Program-made: the position numbers and the translations under genes
In this document: piece after piece, positions 1 to 6,431 of the stretch
Position numbering within the stretch: the stretch's first letter is position 1
Layout: the number at the start of each line of letters is the position of its first letter
Notes under the pieces: generated by a model
The model's database searches: none
What the model saw: the letters and a program-made list of their open reading frames with translations, nothing else
What the model was told of the DNA's origin: nothing
Origin: Lactobacillaceae bacterium UBA5807
GTDB taxonomy: Bacteria; Bacillota; Bacilli; Lactobacillales; Lactobacillaceae
Reading direction: 5' to 3'
DNA length: 32,305 nucleotides
Assembly: GCA_002418005.1 (NCBI GenBank)
Contig: DIDF01000092.1
Location: forward strand, 1 to 32,305

Positions 1-58
1 CAATAAGAAATGGTTTGGCACTAAAATTAAGTCACCGATTCTAGACAAATACAAATAA
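1..58 (+). CDS. 3' end of an unidentified upstream gene (partial)
   Basis: An open frame enters from the left edge and encodes about 18 residues, beginning NKKWFGTKIK and ending in LDKYK before a TAA at 56-58. A strong intrinsic terminator follows 17 bases later, which supports this being a genuine gene end. The tail is lysine-rich and has too little sequence for family assignment, so no function is proposed. Confidence 0.55.
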   Translation, partial: NKKWFGTKIKSPILDKYK

Positions 59-74
59 TTTAACCAATATTTTG

Positions 75-103
75 AAGATTAGCTTTTTAGGCTAATCTTT
101 TTT
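75..103 (+). terminator. Intrinsic terminator after the upstream gene
   Basis: A perfect 9-bp stem AAGATTAGC / GCTAATCTT (75-83 with 91-99) encloses a 7-nt loop and runs into a T tract to 103. It separates the partial gene at the left edge from the ymfF unit. Confidence 0.9.
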
Positions 104-133
104 ACTTATTGAACAAAGAAATGCCTAAATCCA

Positions 134-162
134 TTGAGATTTAAGCTTTTTTAATTTAATAT
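134..162 (+). promoter_or_regulatory. Probable sigma-A promoter for ymfF
   Basis: TTGAGA (134-139) and TAATAT (157-162) are separated by 17 bases, downstream of the preceding terminator and about 30 bases before the ymfF start. The -35 is good but the -10 is only moderate; the region is AT-rich, so other -10 placements (for example TATTAT at 160-165) are possible. Confidence 0.4.
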
Positions 163-194
163 TATCATTGTGATTAATTTTAGGAGGAAATGGT

Positions 195-1475
195 TTGAAA
201 TACCAAATTTCTAAAGGCATTACCCTAACAAGCATTCATACCGACAAATTTAAAAATATTTTAGTTACTATCAATTTCTTGTCGGCAGCAAGAGCAAAAA
301 ATTATGCCAAACTCGCTTTGTTAGCAGAAATTCTAGAAAATAGTACTCAACTTTATCCAACTTCTCTAAAAGTATCTAGAAAATTATCTGAAATGTTTGG
401 AGCCAACTTTGGAATCACTGTTTTGCGTTACGGCGATTGTCATGATTTTCGAGTCCGAATTTCTTATCCAGCTGATAGATATCTTCCTAACCAAAATGAT
501 TTAACTGAAGAGATAATTGAGTTTTTAAAAGAAGTAATTCAAAATCCTTTAGTTGACCAGGGCCAGTTTGATCAGGCTTATTTTGATCTTCATTCCAGAA
601 ATATTACCAATTATTTAAATTCAATTGCTGAAAATAAGGAGTATTATTCGATGATTCAACTGCAAAAGTTGTATTATCCTGACGATGTGGACCACGGATC
701 ATTTCTTCTTGGAACCCCTAGTGAGTTAAAAGGGATTACAGCCCAAAGTTTGTATCAGTTTTATCAAGAGGTTTTAAAGGATTTTGAAATTTCAATATAT
801 GTTGCTGGCAATGTTGATGACAAGCAATTTGTTAACGGGTTCAAAGGATTTTCTAAATTTACCGATCGAAAGCAGTTACCTAAATCTTTTTATATAAAAC
901 CCAAACCAAGCGTTAAAACTAATTCATATGTTGAAAAACAAGTTGCTAGTCAATCTTTGGTAAATATTGGGTTTGAATTTCCAATTTACTATAATTCGGC
1001 TGATTATTTTAGTGCGGTTCTCTTTAATCAATTGTTTGGTGGGTCTTCGCGATCTTTACTGTTTACGGATATTAGGGAAAAGCACAGTTTGGCTTATGAT
1101 ATTCATAGTGATTTTGATTCTTTGAGTGGGATGCTGAGTGTCCAAGCAGGTGTCCAATCTGGGAATGAAAATCAAGTTATCTCTTTAATCGATGAACAGT
1201 TGAATAAAGCCCAAAAAGGCGATTTTTCAAATGATTTGGTGGAAGGTATAAAACGTTCGATTATTAATCAAAGAAGAGCCCAAAATGACTATCAGACTTC
1301 CCTAATTGAACGGAACTTTATTAAACGAATTACTAACCATTACTATTCAATTGACCAATGGGAAGAGGCAATTCGAAGTGTTGATAAAGAAATGATAACC
1401 AAAGTTTCAAAAAAGCTTGCTAAACGTGCTGTTTATATTCTTAAAAGTTCGGGGAATAAAAATGAAAAAGATTAA
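195..1475 (+). CDS. ymfF: YmfF-like M16-family protein (zinc-motif-less member of the YmfF/YmfH pair)
   Basis: Encodes 426 residues with the overall M16 peptidase (pitrilysin-like) pattern, including the C-terminal domain segment with FTDIREKHSLAYDI. The region where M16 enzymes have HxxEH reads AEILEN here, so the zinc site is missing, as is usual for YmfF. Family knowledge links YmfF and YmfH to the 5-aminopentanol modification of elongation factor P in Bacillus. The start is a TTG at 195 with an AGGAGG site at 182-187 and ideal spacing; the nearby ATG at 190 hits a stop at once. Its 3' end overlaps ymfH by 14 nt, implying translational coupling. It is probably a non-catalytic partner of YmfH; substrate and process here are inferred only. 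Confidence 0.88.
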   Translation: MKYQISKGITLTSIHTDKFKNILVTINFLSAARAKNYAKLALLAEILENSTQLYPTSLKVSRKLSEMFGANFGITVLRYGDCHDFRVRISYPADRYLPNQNDLTEEIIEFLKEVIQNPLVDQGQFDQAYFDLHSRNITNYLNSIAENKEYYSMIQLQKLYYPDDVDHGSFLLGTPSELKGITAQSLYQFYQEVLKDFEISIYVAGNVDDKQFVNGFKGFSKFTDRKQLPKSFYIKPKPSVKTNSYVEKQVASQSLVNIGFEFPIYYNSADYFSAVLFNQLFGGSSRSLLFTDIREKHSLAYDIHSDFDSLSGMLSVQAGVQSGNENQVISLIDEQLNKAQKGDFSNDLVEGIKRSIINQRRAQNDYQTSLIERNFIKRITNHYYSIDQWEEAIRSVDKEMITKVSKKLAKRAVYILKSSGNKNEKD

Positions 1476-2736
1476 TTATTCGGAATTTGGTGAACAATTA
1501 TTTTCAGCGCAATTAAAAAACGGGTTAAGAATCTATGTTCAGCCTAAGAAGGACTTTTACAAAACGTCTGCTTTTTTGGGAGTGAACTTTGGTTCAATTG
1601 ATAATACTTTTGAACTGCAGGGTAAAAAGATTCATTTACCCGCAGGAGTTGCTCACTTTCTTGAACACAAAATGTTTGACAAAAAAGATTATGATGTTTT
1701 TGAGCTTTTTAATAAGACTGGGGCTCGCTCTAATGCCTTTACGAGTTTTACTCAAACTAATTTTCTGTTTTCAACCACAGAATATCTTAAGGAAAATATT
1801 GATATTTTGCTTAATTTTGTACAGCAGCCTTATTTTACTGAAGCTAAAGTACAGCGAGAAAAAGGAATTATTGCCCAGGAAATCCAGATGTATCAAAATG
1901 ATCCGAACAACCGACTTTATTTTGAGACAATTTCTGCTATGTATAGTGGCTCTGCTTTAGCCAGTGATATTGCTGGAACGGTTGAAGACGTTGATTCGAT
2001 AACTTTAGAGGATGTTAAAACTGCGTATTCGGCTTTTTATCGTCCGGAAAATATGGCACTGTTTGTGACTGGTAAAGTTGATCCTGATCAGCTCATAAAT
2101 TGGGTCAGAGTTAATGAAAAAAATCAACATTCTATAAAGCCCAATTCAGTAAAACGAGTCTTTAATCTTGACCCGCCAAATCCGGAAAAAACTTCAATTT
2201 TGGCTATGGATGTTAGTCGCCCCAAAGTAGCTTTAGGATTAAGAGGTTCGGATTTTGTTCCTAATGGTCGGTTGGGAATTAAATATGAACTAGCTATTTC
2301 GATCATGCTAGATATGTTTTTTAGTGAGAATTCTATCAGTTATGAGAAATTATTCCAAGAAGAAATTATCGATGACTCATTTTCTTGGGAGTTCGAGAAT
2401 GAACGCGGTTTTCATTTTGGAATTTTTACCGGAGATACTTCTAAACCAGGGGAGTTCATTAAAAGGATAAAAGAAATTCTGCCAACTATTCCTCAGCAGT
2501 TAAAAACTATGAGTAAAGAATTTCAGTTGCAAAAAAATGAATTATTGGGCAATTATATTTCAATGGCAGACTCAGAAGAAGCAATCAGTGGGGAATTCGA
2601 CCCATTCATTGAGGATCCCATTACAATTTATGATGAAATCGAGATATTAAATTCTTTAAGTCTGAAAGATGTAATTGAGTCTAGTAAACAGTTTTTAGAT
2701 AAAGCAAGCAGTCAACAAGTTATTATAAAATCCTAA
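1462..2736 (+). CDS. ymfH: YmfH-like M16-family zinc metallopeptidase
   Basis: Encodes 424 residues from ATG 1462. The M16 zinc motif HxxEH is intact as HFLEH (residues 65-69), and the third ligand is probably Glu140 in the following EKGIIAQE segment. The sequence TGARSNAFTSFTQTNF matches the conserved N-terminal M16 fold. The upstream in-frame start at 1417 lies deep within ymfF without a ribosome site, so ATG 1462, preceded by a GGGGA-type site, is preferred. The gene overlaps ymfF by 14 nt. In Bacillus, ymfH is grouped with ymfF and a short-chain reductase gene ymfI, all implicated in EF-P 5-aminopentanol maturation; here the next gene is rodZ and no reductase lies between. It is probably the active peptidase of the pair. 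Confidence 0.9.
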   Translation: MKKINYSEFGEQLFSAQLKNGLRIYVQPKKDFYKTSAFLGVNFGSIDNTFELQGKKIHLPAGVAHFLEHKMFDKKDYDVFELFNKTGARSNAFTSFTQTNFLFSTTEYLKENIDILLNFVQQPYFTEAKVQREKGIIAQEIQMYQNDPNNRLYFETISAMYSGSALASDIAGTVEDVDSITLEDVKTAYSAFYRPENMALFVTGKVDPDQLINWVRVNEKNQHSIKPNSVKRVFNLDPPNPEKTSILAMDVSRPKVALGLRGSDFVPNGRLGIKYELAISIMLDMFFSENSISYEKLFQEEIIDDSFSWEFENERGFHFGIFTGDTSKPGEFIKRIKEILPTIPQQLKTMSKEFQLQKNELLGNYISMADSEEAISGEFDPFIEDPITIYDEIEILNSLSLKDVIESSKQFLDKASSQQVIIKS

Positions 2737-2751
2737 ATATTGGGATACCAA

Positions 2752-2780
2752 ACTTATTCAGAGTGGGCTTATGATATACT
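2752..2780 (+). promoter_or_regulatory. Extended -10 promoter for rodZ-pgsA
   Basis: TATACT at 2775-2780 is preceded by TG one base earlier (2772-2773), giving an extended -10. The -35 region at 2752-2757 (ACTTAT) is poor, as often tolerated with an extended -10. It lies between the ymfH stop and the rodZ ribosome site. Confidence 0.6.
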
Positions 2781-2816
2781 AGTAATGCTAATAACTTAGA
2801 TCAATGGAGATTAAGT

Positions 2817-3863
2817 ATGAGTGACGAAAAAAATAATTTAACAATCGGAAAAAAATTACATGATGCCAGAGTTGCCAAAGGGTATACTCTTGATGATTTA
2901 CAGAAGAATACCAAGATCCAAAAGCGTTATTTAATCGCTATCGAAGATGATGATTTTGATGCTTTACCTGGTGAATTCTATGTTAGGGCTTTTGTTAAAC
3001 AGTATGCTGACGCAGTTGGATTGAATGGCAGTGAGTTGTTGAATGAAAACAAGAAATCCTTGCCAGATACTCAGAATCCAGAATATGTTGATCGAGTAAA
3101 TGATGACAATCCGGAAACGCGAACCGCTCAACGCAAGGAAGATGAAAGGCACGAAAAATTTCGGAGATATATTCCAATCGCCGGAGTTTCATTGGTTGTT
3201 TTAATTATTTTGGTTGCAATTTGGGTTGCAGCTGCGAAAACAACTCATAATACTGCTAAAACTGCAATTGAGACAAGTAAAGTTTCTGTCTCATCAAATA
3301 AAGCTAACTCGAGCTCTGCTCCAGCTAAAAAGGTTTCTGCTCCTGTAAGCAATATTTCATTTACCAAGTTATCTCAATCCGGTAATGATATCACTTATCG
3401 AGTAAAAAATGCTCCAAAGAGCCTTAACATTAAGGTTTCTGTTAAGCGTTCTGCCGCAGGTACTGCTTGGACTTCTGTCAGTGCTGATGGCAGCAGTTTA
3501 TGGCAGGCATCATTGAGTTCAGGTAAATCAAAGACCGTTAAGATTCCTGCGGGTGCTTCCTCAATTTCAATTAACCTTGGTAATGCAATTGATTCCACCG
3601 TTACTTTGAATGGTAAAAAAGTAAATCTTGGATTGACATCAAATACAGCCTCTGCCCAAGGAACTACAACAGGGTCAAACCAAGTTAGAGTGATTACACT
3701 TGAATTGAAGAGTGGGGCAGTTAAGTCTGCTACTACAACAAGTTCAAACGGAACATCAACAGGTACAGGGACAACATCAACAAATAATGCTGGTTACACT
3801 ACTTCTTCGACAAATTCTACCTCTGCGACTACCAGAACGACAACAAATGGATCATCTTACTAA
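2817..3863 (+). CDS. rodZ: RodZ family cell-shape protein (helix-turn-helix, membrane segment, DUF4115-like domain)
   Basis: Encodes 348 residues. The N-terminal part (about 9-75) is a RodZ-type helix-turn-helix with GKKLHDARVAKGYTLDDLQK and the typical YVRAFVKQYAD segment. One membrane helix follows at about 119-140. The extracytoplasmic part contains a domain (about 175-300) resembling the RodZ C-terminal DUF4115 and ends in a Ser/Thr/Gly/Asn-rich low-complexity tail. In rod-shaped bacteria RodZ links the MreB cytoskeleton to the elongation machinery; MreB is not in this window. GGAGA at 2806-2810 supports the ATG. The neighbour is pgsA, the same pairing as ymfM-pgsA in Bacillus. Membrane topology (cytoplasmic HTH, external tail) is inferred from the family. 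Confidence 0.9.
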   Translation: MSDEKNNLTIGKKLHDARVAKGYTLDDLQKNTKIQKRYLIAIEDDDFDALPGEFYVRAFVKQYADAVGLNGSELLNENKKSLPDTQNPEYVDRVNDDNPETRTAQRKEDERHEKFRRYIPIAGVSLVVLIILVAIWVAAAKTTHNTAKTAIETSKVSVSSNKANSSSAPAKKVSAPVSNISFTKLSQSGNDITYRVKNAPKSLNIKVSVKRSAAGTAWTSVSADGSSLWQASLSSGKSKTVKIPAGASSISINLGNAIDSTVTLNGKKVNLGLTSNTASAQGTTTGSNQVRVITLELKSGAVKSATTTSSNGTSTGTGTTSTNNAGYTTSSTNSTSATTRTTTNGSSY

Positions 3864-3906
3864 TTTCTTTCTTAATGATGTGACCGTTTGAATCTGGAGG
3901 CGTTTA

Positions 3907-4488
3907 ATGAATTTACCTAACAAGTTAACCATGTTTAGAATCATTTTAATTCCATTTTTTATCTTGATTTTAGCGTTACCTTTTTCATGGGGGACCTTTA
4001 GTGTTGGTGGTACTTATCTGACCACCACCCGCATCGTGGCAGCCTTAATTTTTATTGTTGCTTCGTTAACTGATTTTGCTGATGGGCAAATTGCCAGAAG
4101 AAAACATTTGATTACAAATTTTGGTAAATTTGCTGATCCATTAGCTGATAAAATGCTGGTTATGACAGCTTTTATCTTCTTAGTTGAAGCCAAATTAGCT
4201 CCGGCTTGGGTGGTAGCAATTATTGTCTGTCGGGAACTGGCTGTGACTGGTTTAAGACTGATCATTGTTGAAAATGATGGCAAAGTTATTGCTGCTGCGT
4301 GGCCAGGAAAAATCAAAACGAGTACTCAAATGTTTGCAATAATTTTATTATTGCTGAGCAATGTTTTCTTTGCGGCAATAAATATTCCTTTGGGACAGAT
4401 TTTCTTATATATTTGCTTATTTTTTACCATTTACTCAGGAATCGATTATTTTGTTAAAAATGGCGATGTTTTTGCCGATTCATTTTAA
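3907..4488 (+). CDS. pgsA: CDP-diacylglycerol--glycerol-3-phosphate 3-phosphatidyltransferase
   Basis: Makes phosphatidylglycerol phosphate from CDP-diacylglycerol and sn-glycerol-3-phosphate, the committed step to phosphatidylglycerol and cardiolipin, at the cytoplasmic membrane. The 193-residue protein carries the complete CDP-alcohol phosphotransferase motif: Asp56, Asp59-Gly60, Ala63-Arg64, Gly73, Asp77 and Asp81 with the family spacing. Several hydrophobic helices surround it (about 8-24, 43-55, 85-104, 135-157, 160-180). TGGAGG at 3895-3900 supports ATG 3907. It sits 43 nt after rodZ, probably in the same transcript, and is followed by a strong terminator. Confidence 0.97.
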   Translation: MNLPNKLTMFRIILIPFFILILALPFSWGTFSVGGTYLTTTRIVAALIFIVASLTDFADGQIARRKHLITNFGKFADPLADKMLVMTAFIFLVEAKLAPAWVVAIIVCRELAVTGLRLIIVENDGKVIAAAWPGKIKTSTQMFAIILLLLSNVFFAAINIPLGQIFLYICLFFTIYSGIDYFVKNGDVFADSF

Positions 4489-4495
4489 GTATTTG

Positions 4496-4525
4496 AAAGA
4501 AGATAATTTTATTATCTTCTTTTTT
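4496..4525 (+). terminator. Intrinsic terminator after pgsA
   Basis: AGAAGATAAT / ATTATCTTCT forms a perfect 10-bp stem (4498-4507 with 4511-4520) around a TTT loop, extended by A-T pairs and followed by a T run. It ends the rodZ-pgsA unit and means pncC needs its own promoter or read-through. Confidence 0.9.
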
Positions 4526-4557
4526 CGTATTTTAAAATTATAAGGGGCCAAAAAGAT

Positions 4558-5031
4558 ATGCTTGAAGAAAAATTAGTAAAGGAATTAATTGAACGTCAAA
4601 TCACGATCACTGCGGCAGAGAGTTTAACTGCAGGAATGTTTCAAAGTACAATTGGCAATGTAGCTGGCGTTTCCAATGTCTTTGAAGGTGGATTTATTAC
4701 TTATTCCAATGAGGTCAAAGAGAAACTTTTGGGGATTCCAAGTGAAGTGATTGAAGAAAATGGGGTTGTGAGTGAGCCAACGGCGATTTGGATGGCAAAT
4801 CAGGCCAGGTCAATAATGAAAAAAGATATTGGAATTTCTTTTACAGGAGCTGCTGGCCCAGATTCTTTGGAAGGCAATCCAGCTGGGACGGCTTGGATTG
4901 GATTAGCTTTTAAAACAAGAACCACTTTTGCCAAAGAATTTCATTTTAATGGTTCTAGAAATGAAGTCCGAAAGCAGTGTGTTGAGGCTGGTTTATCGAT
5001 GATTTTGGATCTCTTGAATAATATAGAATAA
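4558..5031 (+). CDS. pncC: Stand-alone nicotinamide-nucleotide amidase (CinA C-terminal domain only)
   Basis: Encodes 157 residues that match only the C-terminal amidase domain of CinA: TAAESLTAGMFQ near the N-terminus, GGFITYSNEVKEKLLGIP, VVSEPTAIWMANQA and ISFTGAAGPD. Family members hydrolyse nicotinamide mononucleotide to nicotinate mononucleotide and ammonia, recycling pyridine nucleotides. CinA of most Firmicutes is about 410 residues because of an N-terminal pyrophosphatase (MoCF-like) domain; that domain is absent here, and the pgsA terminator lies just upstream, so no remnant fits. AGGGG about 10 nt before ATG 4558 is the ribosome site. Position before recA is the classical cinA-recA position. 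Activity is inferred from homology with the single-domain PncC of Escherichia coli. Confidence 0.9.
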   Translation: MLEEKLVKELIERQITITAAESLTAGMFQSTIGNVAGVSNVFEGGFITYSNEVKEKLLGIPSEVIEENGVVSEPTAIWMANQARSIMKKDIGISFTGAAGPDSLEGNPAGTAWIGLAFKTRTTFAKEFHFNGSRNEVRKQCVEAGLSMILDLLNNIE

Positions 5032-5035
5032 TCAG

Positions 5036-5049
5036 CGAACTTTTGTTCC
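5036..5049 (+). promoter_or_regulatory. LexA (DinR) SOS box upstream of recA
   Basis: CGAAC-TTTT-GTTCC matches the Gram-positive LexA box CGAAC-N4-GTTCG at 9 of 10 specified bases. It begins five bases after the pncC stop and ends eight bases before the recA -35, a position where bound repressor would block the promoter. Confidence 0.85.
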
Positions 5050-5057
5050 CTTTTTTG

Positions 5058-5086
5058 TTGCAATTTCAGTTGAACCTAGGTATAGT
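5058..5086 (+). promoter_or_regulatory. recA promoter
   Basis: TTGCAA (5058-5063) and TATAGT (5081-5086) are separated by exactly 17 bases. Transcription would begin near 5093, about 34 bases before the recA start codon. Confidence 0.75.
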
Positions 5087-5126
5087 AAATGAGTAAACTT
5101 CTTCAAAAGAAGAATGGAGGAATTCA

Positions 5127-6242
5127 ATGGCTGACCAAAGAAAAGCGGCTTTAGATAAAGCTTTAAAGAACATTGAAAAAGAATTTGGTAAAGGATCAAT
5201 TATGAGAATGGGCGATAAAGCCGATACTCAAATTTCTACGATTCCAACGGGCTCTTTGGCCTTAGATGTAGCCTTAGGAGTTGGTGGTTATCCTAGAGGA
5301 AGAATTGTTGAAGTATATGGTCCCGAAAGTTCTGGGAAAACAACCGTTGCCCTTCATGCGGTGGCAGAAGTTCAACGCCGAGGTGGAACTGCGGCCTATA
5401 TCGATGCTGAAAATGCTCTGGATCCAGTTTATGCTTCCAACTTGGGCGTAAATATTGATGATTTATTGTTATCCCAGCCTGATACAGGTGAACAAGGTCT
5501 TCAGATTGCTGATGCTTTGGTAACAAGTGGCGCAATCGATATCGTTGTTGTTGATTCAGTTGCTGCCTTAGTTCCTAGAGCCGAAATTGAAGGTGAAATG
5601 GGCGATCAACACGTTGGTCTTCAGGCAAGATTAATGTCACAAGCCCTAAGAAAGCTTTCTGGAACAATTAATAAGACTAAGACCATTGCCATTTTTATTA
5701 ACCAAATTCGTGAAAAAGTTGGCGTTATGTTTGGTAATCCAGAAACCACTCCAGGTGGGCGAGCTCTCAAATTTTATGCCACAATCAGGCTAGAAATTAG
5801 AAGAGCTGAACAAATTAAAGATGGTACCAATATTATTGGTAACCGAGTGCGAATTAAAGTTGTTAAGAACAAGGTTGCTCCGCCATTTAAAAAAGCGGAA
5901 GTTGATATCATGTATGGTAAAGGAATTTCTCAGTCTGGAGAACTTGTTGATATGGCTGTTGATAAAGACATTATTGATAAGTCAGGCTCCTGGTATTCCT
6001 ATGGTGACGAACGAATTGGCCAAGGGCGTGAAAACGCTAAAAAGTATTTGGAAGATCATAAAGACATTTATACTGAAATTGAAAAGAAAGTTAGAAGTGC
6101 TTATGGTGTCCCAGATGATTCTCCTGCCGAAAATAATGCTTCTGACTCCAAGAAGAATTCAAAGAATAAGGATACAAAGAATTCAGCCAATAAGCCGAAG
6201 AATGAAAAGCCTGAAAATATCGATCTTGATATTAGTAAATAG
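5127..6242 (+). CDS. recA: RecA recombinase
   Basis: ATP-dependent strand-exchange protein for homologous recombination that also acts as co-protease for LexA cleavage. The 371-residue protein has the Walker A motif GPESSGKT (residues 65-72), the Walker B region DIVVVDSVAALVP, the loop MSQALRKLSG, and FINQIREKVGVMFGNPETTP. The C-terminal tail after about residue 330 is rich in Lys, Asn, Ser and Asp, as is common in lactic acid bacteria. GGAGG at 5115-5119 precedes ATG 5127. It has its own promoter with an SOS box upstream and a strong terminator downstream, so it is probably monocistronic and damage-inducible. Confidence 0.99.
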   Translation: MADQRKAALDKALKNIEKEFGKGSIMRMGDKADTQISTIPTGSLALDVALGVGGYPRGRIVEVYGPESSGKTTVALHAVAEVQRRGGTAAYIDAENALDPVYASNLGVNIDDLLLSQPDTGEQGLQIADALVTSGAIDIVVVDSVAALVPRAEIEGEMGDQHVGLQARLMSQALRKLSGTINKTKTIAIFINQIREKVGVMFGNPETTPGGRALKFYATIRLEIRRAEQIKDGTNIIGNRVRIKVVKNKVAPPFKKAEVDIMYGKGISQSGELVDMAVDKDIIDKSGSWYSYGDERIGQGRENAKKYLEDHKDIYTEIEKKVRSAYGVPDDSPAENNASDSKKNSKNKDTKNSANKPKNEKPENIDLDISK

Positions 6243-6249
6243 AAACTAC

Positions 6250-6282
6250 AACGTTTGCGATTATTCATCGCAAACGTTTTTT
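6250..6282 (+). terminator. recA intrinsic terminator
   Basis: Perfect 11-bp stem AACGTTTGCGA / TCGCAAACGTT (6250-6260 with 6268-6278) with a 7-nt loop, followed by a T run. It begins eight bases after the recA stop codon. Confidence 0.95.
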
Positions 6283-6320
6283 ATTTAATGTGAAAGAGGT
6301 TTGTTCTCAGCTTTATTAGA

Positions 6321-6349
6321 TTGACACCCTGATTAACAAACATTAAAAT
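6321..6349 (+). promoter_or_regulatory. Strong promoter (P1) upstream of rny
   Basis: TTGACA (6321-6326) and TAAAAT (6344-6349) with a 17-base spacer, close to the sigma-A consensus. It lies 39 bases past the recA terminator and gives an untranslated leader of about 75 bases. Confidence 0.8.
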
Positions 6350-6381
6350 GGTACTAGTGTCAATAATCAAATAACATCTAA

Positions 6382-6387
6382 TATAAT
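6382..6387 (+). promoter_or_regulatory. Possible second -10 element (P2) upstream of rny
   Basis: A perfect TATAAT at 6382-6387, but the -35 region about 17 bases upstream (GTCAAT, 6359-6364) is poor. It may be a weaker or activator-dependent start. Confidence 0.35.
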
Positions 6388-6431
6388 TGGTTTAAAAATC
6401 AATCATTTTTGATGATTTGGAGGTGAAGCCA

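Noticed and set aside
1417..1461. Upstream in-frame start for ymfH
   Set aside because: Lies inside ymfF with no ribosome site; ATG 1462 has one and matches the expected N-terminus.
4014..4316. 100-codon open frame on the minus strand within pgsA
   Set aside because: It lies antisense to the complete pgsA motif region, has no ribosome site and its residue pattern is a mirror of the membrane-helix codons. It is a shadow.
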